NCBI GenBank assembly: GCA_028865585.1
Contig: JAGWJU010000003.1
Span: 1-27,785, forward strand
DNA length: 27,785 nucleotides
DNA from: Elusimicrobiota bacterium
GTDB taxonomy: Bacteria > Elusimicrobiota > Elusimicrobia > UBA1565 > UBA9628
Direction of reading: 5' to 3'
Below the pieces are notes generated by a model. That model was not told the DNA's origin and did no database searches. It worked only from the letters and a program-made list of their open reading frames with translations. Of the stretch, positions 1-8,017 are shown piece by piece (position 1 is the first letter of the stretch; every line of letters begins with the position of its first letter). A program made the position numbers and the translations under genes.

Positions 1-589
1 TAAGGCCGCGCTGCCCTTTGCCGATGGGCGCGATGAGGTCCATGAGCCGCGTGGTGAGCTCCACGCGCTCGGTCTCAAGCGTGTAGCGCTTGTCCGGATG
101 CAGCGGCGTCAGGTTGTCGAAGAACGGCCGATCTTTGACCGCCTCGGCGTCGATGTCGTTGATCTTTTTGACCTGCAGGAGCGCGAAGAAGCGCTCGCCG
201 TCCTTGGGCGGGCGCACGAAGCCCGAAACCGTGTCGCCCTTGCGCAGGCCGAACTTCTTGATTTGCGAAGGCGAGATGTAGATGTCGTCCGGGCCGGGAA
301 GATAGTTGTACTCCTGTGAGCGCAGGAAGCCGAAGCCGTCCGGAAGGATCTCCAGGACGCCCTCATCGTAAATCATGCCGTTGGCCTTGAGTTGCCCCTC
401 TAAAATGCGGGCGATGATTTCCTGCTTGCGCAGGCCCGAGACGCCCTCCAACTTAAGGTCCTGCGCCATGGCCGAAAGCTGCGCCATGGTCATCTTGGAG
501 AGCTGCGAGAGGTCCATCTGCCGGGCGGTCTCCGCGGTTGCGGGCGCCGGCGCGGCCTGCTGCGGCTGGTTCTGGGTCGTGCTGTCCAT
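1..589 (-). CDS. rho: Transcription termination factor Rho, N-terminal part (runs off the window)
   Basis: Rho is the hexameric RNA-dependent ATPase that ends transcription on untranslated RNA in the cytoplasm. Only the first 196 codons are inside the window. After a Gln/Ala/Pro-rich start come the Rho N-terminal helical region (LSKMTMAQLSAMAQ...), then the cold-shock-like RNA-binding domain with GFGFLRS and YLPGPDDIYIS at about residues 70-90. The visible part ends in LIAPIGKGQRGL, the conserved stretch just before the ATPase P-loop. The ATG at 589 is preceded by AGGAGA at about 598-603, a good ribosome binding site, which fixes the start. The gene follows coaE by 17 bp and is probably the last visible member of the trxA-polA-rhomboid-coaE-rho run. 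Identification is secure; the Walker motifs lie outside the window. Confidence 0.95.
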   Translation of the reverse strand, partial: MDSTTQNQPQQAAPAPATAETARQMDLSQLSKMTMAQLSAMAQDLKLEGVSGLRKQEIIARILEGQLKANGMIYDEGVLEILPDGFGFLRSQEYNYLPGPDDIYISPSQIKKFGLRKGDTVSGFVRPPKDGERFFALLQVKKINDIDAEAVKDRPFFDNLTPLHPDKRYTLETERVELTTRLMDLIAPIGKGQRGL

Positions 590-606
590 AAGGTTTTGTC
601 TCCTGT

Positions 607-1239
607 CTATCGCGGACGGCGCCCGCCGCCTGCGGAGGCGATGAGCGCCATGGCCTTGTAATACTCCTGAACGGCCGCCAAAAATCTCTTCCGGTTTCCG
701 GCGTTGGCGATGACGACATCCGCCAACGCGGCCTTGCGCGCCTCGGGCCACTGGGCCGACATGCGGCTCAGCGCTTGGCGGCGGCTCAGGCCGTCCCGGC
801 GCACGATGCGTTCGATGCGCAGCGCCGAGGGCGCGCTTACGAACACCGCGGCGTCAAAGCGCCCCTGGTGCCTCCCCTCGAAAAGCAGAGGAACGTCCGC
901 CACGGCCACCGTGCCCGGGCGGGCCGCTCCAAGCCGGCGCTCCATCTCGCGCAAAATCTCCGGGTGCGTGATGCGCTCGAGGCGGCGCCTAAGCCGCGGC
1001 GAGGAAAAAATCTTCGCCGCGAGCTTGCGGCGATCCAGACGGCCGCCCGCGTCTAGAACGGAGCCCCCGAACGCGGCGGCAATTTTCCGGTGCGCGAGCC
1101 GCCCCGGCCGGACCACGTCCCTCGCGACAGAGTCGGAGGAGACGGTCTTTGCCCCCAAACGGGCGAACTCGCGCAGGGCCAGGCTTTTTCCCGCTCCAGT
1201 TCCCCCCGTCAGGCCAATTCGCAGCGCTCGCATGAGCAT
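607..1239 (-). CDS. coaE: Dephospho-CoA kinase
   Basis: CoaE phosphorylates the 3'-hydroxyl of dephospho-CoA with ATP, the last step of coenzyme A synthesis. The 210-residue product has the usual family length. It begins IGLTGGTGAGKS, a Walker A motif at residues 12-19. Other CoaE marks are SSDSVARDVV (the substrate-binding Asp region), the ITHPEI helix at about residue 90, and DVPLLFEG, where family members have the conserved D-P-L-L-F-E. The sequence ends in a short basic tail. Two starts are possible, ATG at 1239 and ATG at 1233; the first is used here and the choice changes only two residues. It lies 23 bp after the rhomboid gene and 17 bp before rho on the same strand, so it is probably cotranscribed with both. 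Confidence 0.95.
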   Translation of the reverse strand: MLMRALRIGLTGGTGAGKSLALREFARLGAKTVSSDSVARDVVRPGRLAHRKIAAAFGGSVLDAGGRLDRRKLAAKIFSSPRLRRRLERITHPEILREMERRLGAARPGTVAVADVPLLFEGRHQGRFDAAVFVSAPSALRIERIVRRDGLSRRQALSRMSAQWPEARKAALADVVIANAGNRKRFLAAVQEYYKAMALIASAGGGRRPR

Positions 1240-1262
1240 CCTTGGAATTTCCTGTCGTCGTT

Positions 1263-2105
1263 CTAGTGGTTCGTCTTGTCGGAGTAGCGCCGCATGATTT
1301 CCCGTTCGTCCTCCGTCAAGGACTCAAGCCCGTTGGTCAAAATTTTGTCGAGAATCCGGTCCACATCGTCCATGGAGGCCGCTTCCGGAGGCCGCTTGGC
1401 GGCCTGGCGCGAGGGCGCCGTTTTTGTCCTCGGGGGCGCGGGGCGCGTGAATCGGATGAAGGGCTCTCCCCGGCTCACGCCCATAGCCGCCTTGGCCTTA
1501 ATCTTCCAGATCCACCACCAGCGCAGGTAGACGTATCCCGTGATCATGCCTCCCAGGTGGGCAAAGTTGGCGATGCCCGGCCTCGATCCGGTCGCGCCGA
1601 AATAGAACTCCAGGATGCCGAAAAGAACCGCCATGTGGCTCGCCTTGATGGGAAAGAAAAACCATAGGTAGACCACGGCATCGGGGAAAAGCATGGCAAA
1701 AGCCACCAGAAGACCGAAAATAGATCCCGAAGCGCCGATGACGGGAACGACCGAATGAGGACTCATCGCCAAACTGGCCGCCGCCGCGCCCACGCCGCAG
1801 ATGAAGTAGAACTTCAGGAACTCGCGGGTTCCCCACTGCGACTCGACCGGCACGCCGAACATCCAGAGCGCGAACATATTGAAGAGCAGGTGCCAGATTC
1901 CTCCGTGGATGAACAAATACGTGACCGGCTGCCACAGCCAGCGATCCTGCAGCACGCGCGAGGGGACCAGGCCGAAAAGGGTATAGAACTGCGGGCCGAC
2001 CAGCTGCGTCAGGAGGAAAACCGCCACGTTCACGATAATGAGGCCCTTGACCGCGGGCGGCATGCCGCGGAAATCGATAGGAGAGTGCTCGAAGACGCGC
2101 GTCAT
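1263..2105 (-). CDS. Rhomboid family intramembrane serine protease
   Basis: Rhomboids cleave transmembrane substrates inside the inner membrane. The 280-residue product has about six hydrophobic helices between residues 20 and 200. It shows the family pattern: HGGIWHLLFNMFALWMFG (residues 67-84, with H72 and N76 of the HxxxN motif), the catalytic serine in GASGSIFG (S126) and the catalytic histidine in FAHLGGMITGY (H183). After the membrane part comes a basic linker and then a short acidic C-terminal motif, DDVDRILDKI...GLESLTEDEREIMRRYS, a cytosolic tail that I recall from other bacterial rhomboids. The start at 2105 is chosen because it overlaps the polA stop as ATGA, implying translational coupling; a longer reading frame up to 2132 would only extend into polA. 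The substrate is unknown. Confidence 0.92.
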   Translation of the reverse strand: MTRVFEHSPIDFRGMPPAVKGLIIVNVAVFLLTQLVGPQFYTLFGLVPSRVLQDRWLWQPVTYLFIHGGIWHLLFNMFALWMFGVPVESQWGTREFLKFYFICGVGAAAASLAMSPHSVVPVIGASGSIFGLLVAFAMLFPDAVVYLWFFFPIKASHMAVLFGILEFYFGATGSRPGIANFAHLGGMITGYVYLRWWWIWKIKAKAAMGVSRGEPFIRFTRPAPPRTKTAPSRQAAKRPPEAASMDDVDRILDKILTNGLESLTEDEREIMRRYSDKTNH

Positions 2106-4645
2106 GCCTTCAGAGCCTCCATGTCGCGCCAATTGGAGCCGGCCTTCACGTCCACGACCAGCGGCACCTCAAGCTTGGCCGCGCCCTCCATGATTTCGCG
2201 CATCTTCCCCGCAAAAGCCGCGGCCCCGGCCTCGGGCGCCTCGAACAAAAGTTCGTCGTGAATCTGCAAAATCATGCGCGCCTTGCTCCCCGCCCGCTCA
2301 AGCTCCTTGCCCACGGCCAGCATGGCCAGCTTGATGATGTCGGCCGAGCCGCCCTGAATGGGCGTATTGCGCGCGGCGCGTTCGCCGAACTGGCGCACGG
2401 CCGCGTTCTTGGCCGAGATCTCGGGGATGCGGCGCAGCCGGCCCAGGAAGGTGCGCACGGCGCCGGCCTTCCTGGCCTCCTCCTGATTTTTCTCGAACCA
2501 GCGCGCCACGCCGGAGTAACGCTCAAAATAACGCTTTATGATGGCCGCAGCCTCAGCCTGGGGGATTCCCAACTGGCCGGCCAAGCCGAAGGCCGTCTGG
2601 CCGTAAACGATGCCGAAATTGACCGCCTTGGCCTTGCGCCGCATGTCTGTGTCGACATTTTCCGGCGGAACATGGAACACCTCGCAGGCCGTGCGCAGGT
2701 GGACGTCCTCGCCCCGGGAAAAGGAGTCCTTTAAAACTTTATCGCCGGAAACATGGGCGAGAACGCGCAGGTCGATTTGGGAGTAGTCGGCCGAGACCAG
2801 CAGCCAACCCTTGGGCGCCACGAAGGCCCGGCGAATCTTCTGGCCCGACTCGGAGCGGACGGGGATGTTCTGCAGGTTGGGGTTGAGGCTGGAAAGCCGT
2901 CCCGTTTCCGCGCCGGTCTGATCGAAAGTCGTGTGAACGCGCCCGGTCTTGGAGTCGAGGCGCTGCAAAAGGCCCTCGACGTATGTGGACTGAAGCTTGG
3001 CGAGTTCCCGGTAGTCCAGGATTTTTTCCGCGATGGGATGGCGCACGGCCAACGCCTTGAGCGTCTCCTCGTCGGTCGAACGGCCGCCCTTGCCGGTCTT
3101 GTGCACGACCGGCAGCTGCAGCTTGTCGAAGAGAAGCGCCGCCAACTGCTTCGGGGAATTGACGTTGATGGGAGCGCCGGCCATGGAATCAAGCTCCCCC
3201 TGCAGCTCGGCGATGGCGGCGGAGAACTCCCTGCTTAAGCGGCGCAAGTAGGATTCATCGACCGCAACGCCCGCCTTCTCCATGCCGCGCAGAATGCGGA
3301 CCAAGGGCAGCTCCAGGTCGCGGTAGAGCTCCAGAACCCCGGCCTCTTTCATCCGGCGCTCCAGTTCCGCGTCTTCGGCCAAGGCTCGGGCGGTCTTGCG
3401 CACCAGGGCCGCGGCAACATCTTCTCCCGCGACTGGCTTTTCCCTCGGAATATTCAGACAGTACGCGGCCAAACGCGCGTCAAACCAAGGCCCGGCCAAA
3501 TCCAAGCCCAGGCCTTCCAAGGCGGAAAGAGTCTCCTTGATATCGTGGCCGCATTTGACGGCGCGTCCGCTCAAAAGAGCCTCCACCGTTTTGCGCTGGG
3601 AACGGATTTGCCCCAAGTCCAGAAGGCTGACGCCCTTGTCCGCCGCGCCCAAAGCCAAAAGCGGATCCTCGGGCCGGACCGCACCGACCGCGATCTTGGC
3701 GGAACGGGCCAAAGGCCGCGCCAAATTCTCGAAGTCGGCCAGCACGGGAGCGGGCGGGCCTTCCGCCGGTTCGGCCCGCGCGGCGGCGGGAATGATTTCC
3801 TTCAAAAGCGAGTTGAACTCGAGCGCCTTGAGCATGTCCGTGAGGCGCGCCGGCTCCGGCTCTGGCGGAAGGCAGTCCCCTGGTTTGACATTGACGGGCG
3901 CGTCGCGCCTGAGCTCAATGAGCTCCCGCGCCCGATTAATGTCCTTATCCGAGGCGATAAGCGCCTTGGCCGCCTTCGGCCCGATGGCCTTATCCCCGCC
4001 GCGCGCGGCGGCTAAAATCCCTTCCATATTTTTAAAGCGGCCCAAGAGCCTGGCCGCGCCCGCGGGCCCGATGCCCGGTACGCCGGGCACGTTGTCCGAA
4101 GAGTCCCCGACCAAGGACAGGTAATCCACCACGGCCCTGGGACCAACGCCCATCTTCTTCTCGATTTCCCCGGCGTCCATCCACAGATTGCGGCTGGGAT
4201 TGAAAACCCGGATGCCGTCTCCCACCAGCTGCAGGGCGTCCTTATCTCCCGTGACTATGACGGACTCCAAGCCTTCGTCCGCGCCTCTTTGCGCCAGCGT
4301 CGCCATCAAATCGTCGGCCTCGAAACCCGGCGACTCCACGCAGACAAAGCCCATGGCCTCCGTCATTTCACGCGCCTTTTTGAGTTGGAGCACCAAGTCC
4401 TCGTCCGTCTTCTTGCGGGTGGCCTTATACTCCGAAAAGAGCTTGTGGCGGAAGGTCGGCCCCGGCGCGTCGAAGCAGACGGCGATGCGCTGCGGATTGT
4501 CCCGCTTCAAAATTTGCAGCAGCATGCGCGCGAAGCCGTAGAGCGCGCCCACGGGCTCGCCCTTAGAGTTGGAGAGCGGCGGCAGGGCATGATAAGCCCT
4601 ATGCAAGAAGGCATGGGCGTCAATGAGGTAGAAACGGGGCTTCAT
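2102..4645 (-). CDS. polA: DNA polymerase I
   Basis: PolA fills gaps and removes RNA primers in replication and repair. The 847-residue protein has three parts. The 5' nuclease domain (about 1-290) begins FYLIDAHAFLHRAYHA and contains FEADDLMATLA and the GVPGIGPAGAARLL helix-hairpin-helix. The middle 3'-5' exonuclease-type domain (about 300-470) lacks the DxE and other acidic catalytic residues; DTETDSL of the E. coli enzyme is replaced by a stretch without them, so proofreading is probably absent, as in Taq and Bacillus PolA. The polymerase domain has motif A DYSQIDLR (620-627), motif B RRKAKAVNFGIVYG (about 669-682) and motif C QIHDE (794-798). No good ribosome binding site precedes the ATG at 4645, but MKPRFYLIDAH is the expected N-terminus. 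It lies 67 bp after trxA and overlaps the rhomboid gene by 4 bp. Confidence 0.97.
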   Translation of the reverse strand: MKPRFYLIDAHAFLHRAYHALPPLSNSKGEPVGALYGFARMLLQILKRDNPQRIAVCFDAPGPTFRHKLFSEYKATRKKTDEDLVLQLKKAREMTEAMGFVCVESPGFEADDLMATLAQRGADEGLESVIVTGDKDALQLVGDGIRVFNPSRNLWMDAGEIEKKMGVGPRAVVDYLSLVGDSSDNVPGVPGIGPAGAARLLGRFKNMEGILAAARGGDKAIGPKAAKALIASDKDINRARELIELRRDAPVNVKPGDCLPPEPEPARLTDMLKALEFNSLLKEIIPAAARAEPAEGPPAPVLADFENLARPLARSAKIAVGAVRPEDPLLALGAADKGVSLLDLGQIRSQRKTVEALLSGRAVKCGHDIKETLSALEGLGLDLAGPWFDARLAAYCLNIPREKPVAGEDVAAALVRKTARALAEDAELERRMKEAGVLELYRDLELPLVRILRGMEKAGVAVDESYLRRLSREFSAAIAELQGELDSMAGAPINVNSPKQLAALLFDKLQLPVVHKTGKGGRSTDEETLKALAVRHPIAEKILDYRELAKLQSTYVEGLLQRLDSKTGRVHTTFDQTGAETGRLSSLNPNLQNIPVRSESGQKIRRAFVAPKGWLLVSADYSQIDLRVLAHVSGDKVLKDSFSRGEDVHLRTACEVFHVPPENVDTDMRRKAKAVNFGIVYGQTAFGLAGQLGIPQAEAAAIIKRYFERYSGVARWFEKNQEEARKAGAVRTFLGRLRRIPEISAKNAAVRQFGERAARNTPIQGGSADIIKLAMLAVGKELERAGSKARMILQIHDELLFEAPEAGAAAFAGKMREIMEGAAKLEVPLVVDVKAGSNWRDMEALKA

Positions 4646-4712
4646 TGGGATGGCGCCGACTGGGCCGGCGCCCGACCGTCGGGATTTGACTTAAAAACGG
4701 GGAGCCGCCGGC

Positions 4713-5039
4713 TTACTTGGCGACCAGAGAGTCCAGGGTTTTCTTAATCTCCGCCTTGGAATGGACTCCCACCATCTGCTCGATGACCTTGCCGTCCTTG
4801 AAGAAGAGCAGGGTGGGGATGGCCGAAATCTTGAACCGCGTGGCGGAGTTTGGGTGATCGTCGGTGTTGATCTTGGCGACGCGGATTTTGCCGGTATATT
4901 CCTTGGCGATTTCTTCAATGACGGGCGAGAGCATCCGGCACGGGCCGCACCAGGGCGCCCAGAAGTCGACCAAAACGGGGCTCTGGCTCTGCACGACTTC
5001 ATTTTCGAAACTGTCGTCCGTCAAGTGAATTTCCGCCAT
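4713..5039 (-). CDS. trxA: Thioredoxin
   Basis: Thioredoxin is the small cytosolic dithiol carrier that reduces disulfides in ribonucleotide reductase and other targets. The 108-residue product is full length. It contains VLVDFWAPWCGPCRM with the redox pair C31 and C34, the buried Asp in LVDFWA, and the cis-proline loop SAIPTLLFF. The reading frame is open upstream to 5120, but the ATG at 5039 is chosen because MAEIHLTDDSFE matches thioredoxin N-termini, AGAGGA-like ribosome binding bases precede it, and the promoter lies between 5092 and 5120. It is first in a same-strand run with polA, the rhomboid gene, coaE and rho. There is no signal peptide, so it acts in the cytoplasm. Confidence 0.97.
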   Translation of the reverse strand: MAEIHLTDDSFENEVVQSQSPVLVDFWAPWCGPCRMLSPVIEEIAKEYTGKIRVAKINTDDHPNSATRFKISAIPTLLFFKDGKVIEQMVGVHSKAEIKKTLDSLVAK

Positions 5040-5091
5040 GGTGTTCCTCTGAAAGTTCTGAGTGCGGGGAGTCCGCCGTGCGACAATTAAG

Positions 5092-5120
5092 ATGATAGCA
5101 GGACTTGCCGGGGCTGTCAA
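5092..5120 (-). promoter_or_regulatory. Sigma70-type promoter of trxA
   Basis: On the minus strand TTGACA (5115-5120) is followed after exactly 17 bp by TATCAT (5092-5097), a near-consensus housekeeping promoter. The expected start of transcription is near 5085, giving a leader of about 46 nt before the trxA ATG at 5039. The -35 box overlaps the stop codon of the response regulator gene. This contrasts with the accessory-region promoters, which have no -35. Confidence 0.8.
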
Positions 5121-5512
5121 GCCCGAGAAGAAACCAAGGCCTCAATTTCGGCCCAGAGCCGCTCCATGGTCACCGGTTTGGTCAAAAAGGACGACGCGCC
5201 GGCCACGATGCCGTCGATGCGGTCGCGCGGGTCGTTGTACTGCGGCGCGGCCGAGAGGAGAAGAATCGGCGTGCGGCGCAGACCCTCCCGGTGACGAAGC
5301 CGGCGGCATAAGTCGAAGCCGTGCATGTCGGGGAGTTGCGCGTCGATGACAATCAAGGACGGAGCGTGTCCATCCAAGAGCGCCATGGCTTCGGCGGCTG
5401 ATCCGGCCGCGCGTGCCTCGATGCCTCTCAGGGACATCACATCCACGAAGGTCTCGCGGAAATGCGCGTCGTCCTCGACAATAAAAATGGAAACTTTAGC
5501 CGCGGTTTTCAT
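5117..5512 (-). CDS. Single-domain response regulator (receiver only)
   Basis: This 131-residue protein is a lone receiver (CheY-like) domain that would be phosphorylated by a histidine kinase not present here. It begins with basic and hydrophobic residues into FIVEDD (acidic pocket D14, D15). It has the phospho-acceptor D57 in LIVIDAQLPDMHG, the conserved hydroxyl residue S87 in PILLLSAAP, and K112 in FLTKPV. All five key residues are present, so it should be active. There is no DNA-binding or enzymatic output domain, so it must act through protein contact or phosphotransfer. The ATG at 5512 has no clear ribosome binding site, and a TATAAT lies only 12-17 bp upstream, so the message may be almost leaderless. 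Its promoter carries the same dyad boxes as the transporter genes upstream. Confidence 0.9.
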   Translation of the reverse strand: MKTAAKVSIFIVEDDAHFRETFVDVMSLRGIEARAAGSAAEAMALLDGHAPSLIVIDAQLPDMHGFDLCRRLRHREGLRRTPILLLSAAPQYNDPRDRIDGIVAGASSFLTKPVTMERLWAEIEALVSSRA

Positions 5513-5523
5513 AGCTTCAACCC

Positions 5524-5612
5524 ATTATACGCCCGGCGCGGAGGTTATTCTCGGGCCCAAGGGCCCAATCGGGGACACGCAATCGGCCCAACCCTTTCTA
5601 GGCCTTTGGCCC
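5524..5612 (-). promoter_or_regulatory. Promoter of the response regulator with three tandem dyad boxes
   Basis: A perfect TATAAT on the minus strand (5524-5529) has no -35. Instead a 14-bp dyad, GGGCC-CTTG-GGCCC on the coding strand (5553-5566), begins 23 bp upstream. Two weaker copies follow at exact 23-bp steps: 5576-5589 (half-site GGGCC intact) and 5599-5612 (GGGCC-AAAG-GCCTA), the last covering part of the stop codon of the MFS gene. The predicted transcript starts near 5517, about 5 nt before the ATG. This is one of five promoters with the same layout. Confidence 0.65.
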
Positions 5613-7913
5613 GCCCGGGATGGGCTTCGGGCGGAAGACGACAAAGGGCTGGAGGACGGCCAGCACCGCGCAGACGCCCATCACGGCCATGACCACGCCC
5701 AACGCCAAGCCGGTCGCGAATTTCGCCATAATCAGGCCGAAAATCAAGTCGCCGGCCATGGTGAAAACCTGGCTGTAGACGCTCATCGCCGACCAAATCT
5801 TGGCTTGATCTTTCGGATAAGTCTTATTGAGCACGCCTTGCTGCAGGCTCGACCAGACCATGGCCGCGGGGCTCTGCAGGAAGGACGACAGAGTGAAGGC
5901 GCCCAGGGCCAGCCAAAGGTGCGAGGTCAGGAAAAGAGAGAGGCTCGCAACCCAGCCCAAGCCGGTCAAAACCGAGCTCCAGACCCCCTGTTTCTGCAGC
6001 GGGGTCAGGTCCGCGCCCAGTTTTTTGCCAAGCCAGCGATCCACGACGCTCTTGATCGATGAAATGGCGCCCGCAATCTTGGAAACCTTGCCCGCCCCGG
6101 GCGCGGCGGCGCTTTTGTTCTGGCGGGCGATGAAGATCGCGTCAAAAATGGTCGCACCCAAGTTTGTGGCGGTGAAGAAAAGCCCGAAAATCGCCGCGGA
6201 AGTCCCTAAAAAGCCGGCCAGCCAGTGGCCGATGAGCGGAGCATGAGAAATGAAGGCCGGCAAAACCACCGTGCCGATCTTGCCCAGATAGCTTGGGATG
6301 GCCAGGAAAAAAATGGCGTCGCCGATCAGCAGGGATGCGGTCGAAAACATCAAAGTCAGGCGCAGGAAGCGGTCGTGCCACAGGAGCTTGAAACCCCGCC
6401 GAATCTCGCCCAACATCTCCTTTTTCTCTTGGAGCGCCGCCGACCACGCCTTTGCGCTCAAGAGAGAATCGTGCAGGCGCTTCAGCGGCGACTTCGCGCT
6501 TTCGGCTCCGGCAACCGCATGCTGCGGATCCCGGTTGACAAGTTTCATCCCCCGATAAAGGAGAGCGGCGGCGACGGCGGCCAGACCGTAAACCCCGAAG
6601 GCCAGCGCGCTGCCGGAAGAGACGCCGAAGCGCGCGGTGGCCCAGGCGATGAAGGCTCCGGCGAATGCAGGGCCCACGACTCCCGCCAGGCTGACGATGA
6701 GGGCATTGGCGGCGTTGGCCTTGTTGTAGTAGGAAGGGTCGTCGCCCAAAAGCCGGTTGAAGCCGACGTTCGCGGCCAAGACGCCGGCGCTTTGAAGGAA
6801 GGACATGCCGACGAGAAGGCCGATAAGCGGCACGGTGGGGAAAAGGCCGCCGCTGTGGAAAAAAGCGAGAGCGAGAACCGGAACGGCAATCAGGAAAACG
6901 CCGCGGCCCAGGTAGGTCTTGAAGAGAAAGGACGACGTCTTTTTCTGATCGACCGAGGGCCCCATGATGACGTCCGCGCCCAGCTGCGAGCCGAAGCTGG
7001 CCGCGCGCACGACTCCCATGCGGCCGGAGAGCGCCTTGGTCGGCGCGACGAAGCCGGGAAGGGCCGTGGAATAGAACGTCGCGCCCTGGGTGATGATCAC
7101 CTGGACCAGATTGAAGCGCCAAAACTCGCGGTTGCGGACTTGATCCGGGAATATGTGATAGAAGCGGCCCAGCCACGCCCGAACGTGCCGTAAAATTCCG
7201 CTCGGCGCGGGCTCGGTCCGTGAAGCTTCAACCGCGGGCGCGGCAGGAACCTGTCGGGTCTCCACGGCGTCCGAGTTTCTGGACAACGGCGCCAGAAGCC
7301 CTGGCCCGCGTTGCCCTCGGATCGATAAGGCTCCCTCCGCTCCGGAAACGGCTGGCGCTGAAGCGGCCTTGTGCCACGGCTTTGTTTCCGACAAAACACG
7401 CTCGTGAATCCGAGAGAAAACGGGAGACGCGTTGGAGCGCGCGGAGAGAGGAGGCGCCGTAAAGCGGACGGACGCCCGGTTGGACGGCGCTGACCGCCCG
7501 AACGAGGGTTTCTCAGCCGAAGCCGCGGATGGGCGCTCAACTTCCGCCTCGCCCGGCGGCAGGGTTTCTTGGGTCGGCCGCTCCGCCGAGCCAGCCGCCT
7601 TGGACGCGGAGCGCGGAGCGGCCGCAGCGCCTTCAGCCTGCGTTGTCTCGGGCGGTTCAGAAATTTCGGAAGCTTCGGACTGAGGCGCGGGAATCTCCGC
7701 GGGCAATCCATTTATATCCGCGGAAGCCCCCATGCCGTTTAAATCCGGCCCGGCCGACAGCGCCTCGGGAAGGGCTGCCGGGATCGAAAGGGCTTCGGCG
7801 CGTTCGGAGGCTCCTCCCGGCTCTGCCATCTCCCCAATCTGAGCGTAGCACGTCAAGCCCGGGGACAACAAAACGACGCAGAGCGCAAGGACGCCGGCAA
7901 TTGCTTTCTTCAT
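5598..7913 (-). CDS. MFS-like multi-pass transporter with a signal-like N-terminus and long linker
   Basis: The 771-residue product has three parts. Residues 1 to about 25 look like a signal peptide with SPGLTCYAQ at its end. Residues of about 26-255 are low complexity, rich in Ala, Pro, Glu and Ser. From about 260 on there are roughly a dozen hydrophobic helices with a long central polar loop (around LVNRDPQHAVAGAESAKS and EKKEMLGEIRRGFKLLWHDR), an arrangement typical of 6+6 major facilitator proteins. A second polar loop lies near RQNKSAAAPGAGKVSK. I do not recognise a substrate signature. The start at 7913 is chosen because MKKAIAG begins the signal-like segment and a -10 box lies 10-15 bp upstream; the longer frame to 7949 runs through the promoter. 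The gene follows ABC exporter 1 on the same strand but has its own promoter. MFS assignment is by helix pattern only. Confidence 0.8.
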   Translation of the reverse strand: MKKAIAGVLALCVVLLSPGLTCYAQIGEMAEPGGASERAEALSIPAALPEALSAGPDLNGMGASADINGLPAEIPAPQSEASEISEPPETTQAEGAAAAPRSASKAAGSAERPTQETLPPGEAEVERPSAASAEKPSFGRSAPSNRASVRFTAPPLSARSNASPVFSRIHERVLSETKPWHKAASAPAVSGAEGALSIRGQRGPGLLAPLSRNSDAVETRQVPAAPAVEASRTEPAPSGILRHVRAWLGRFYHIFPDQVRNREFWRFNLVQVIITQGATFYSTALPGFVAPTKALSGRMGVVRAASFGSQLGADVIMGPSVDQKKTSSFLFKTYLGRGVFLIAVPVLALAFFHSGGLFPTVPLIGLLVGMSFLQSAGVLAANVGFNRLLGDDPSYYNKANAANALIVSLAGVVGPAFAGAFIAWATARFGVSSGSALAFGVYGLAAVAAALLYRGMKLVNRDPQHAVAGAESAKSPLKRLHDSLLSAKAWSAALQEKKEMLGEIRRGFKLLWHDRFLRLTLMFSTASLLIGDAIFFLAIPSYLGKIGTVVLPAFISHAPLIGHWLAGFLGTSAAIFGLFFTATNLGATIFDAIFIARQNKSAAAPGAGKVSKIAGAISSIKSVVDRWLGKKLGADLTPLQKQGVWSSVLTGLGWVASLSLFLTSHLWLALGAFTLSSFLQSPAAMVWSSLQQGVLNKTYPKDQAKIWSAMSVYSQVFTMAGDLIFGLIMAKFATGLALGVVMAVMGVCAVLAVLQPFVVFRPKPIPGGPKA

Positions 7914-7922
7914 TCTCGAGAG

Positions 7923-7989
7923 ACTATACACCGAAACGCGCACGGCCAAACAGAGCCAAAAGTCCTAGCGGGACCGGGGCAATAGTCCC
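7923..7989 (-). promoter_or_regulatory. Promoter of the MFS gene with two tandem dyad boxes
   Basis: TATAGT on the minus strand (7923-7928) is preceded, after 24 bp, by the dyad AGGAC-TTTT-GGCTC (7953-7966). A better copy, GGGAC-TATT-GCCCC (7976-7989), lies exactly 23 bp further upstream. A third 14-bp perfect dyad, GCCGC-N4-GCGGC at 7999-8012, falls on the same 23-bp grid but does not match the half-site, so I leave it outside the feature. No -35 box is visible. The predicted transcript starts near 7916, only about 3 nt before the ATG, so the message would be leaderless. Confidence 0.6.
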
Positions 7990-8017
7990 ACAAGGAAAGC
8001 CGCGGGAGCGGCGGGGC

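Noticed and set aside
3396..4124. Long plus-strand open frames opposite polA, and similar ones opposite ABC exporter 1, rhomboid and smc
   Set aside because: They are antisense shadows caused by high GC codon use; their translations are Arg/Ala/Pro-rich without motifs.
5111..5124. GGGCT-N4-AGCCC dyad at the end of the response regulator gene as another regulon box
   Set aside because: Half-site differs and it is 13 bp, not 23 bp, from the trxA -10. It overlaps a normal -35 TTGACA, so trxA looks constitutive.
7936..7990. Plus-strand resemblance to a GEMM-type cyclic dinucleotide riboswitch (CGCGCACGGCCAAACAG and later bases)
   Set aside because: The orientation is opposite to the genes on both sides, and the paired stems of the riboswitch class are not present.
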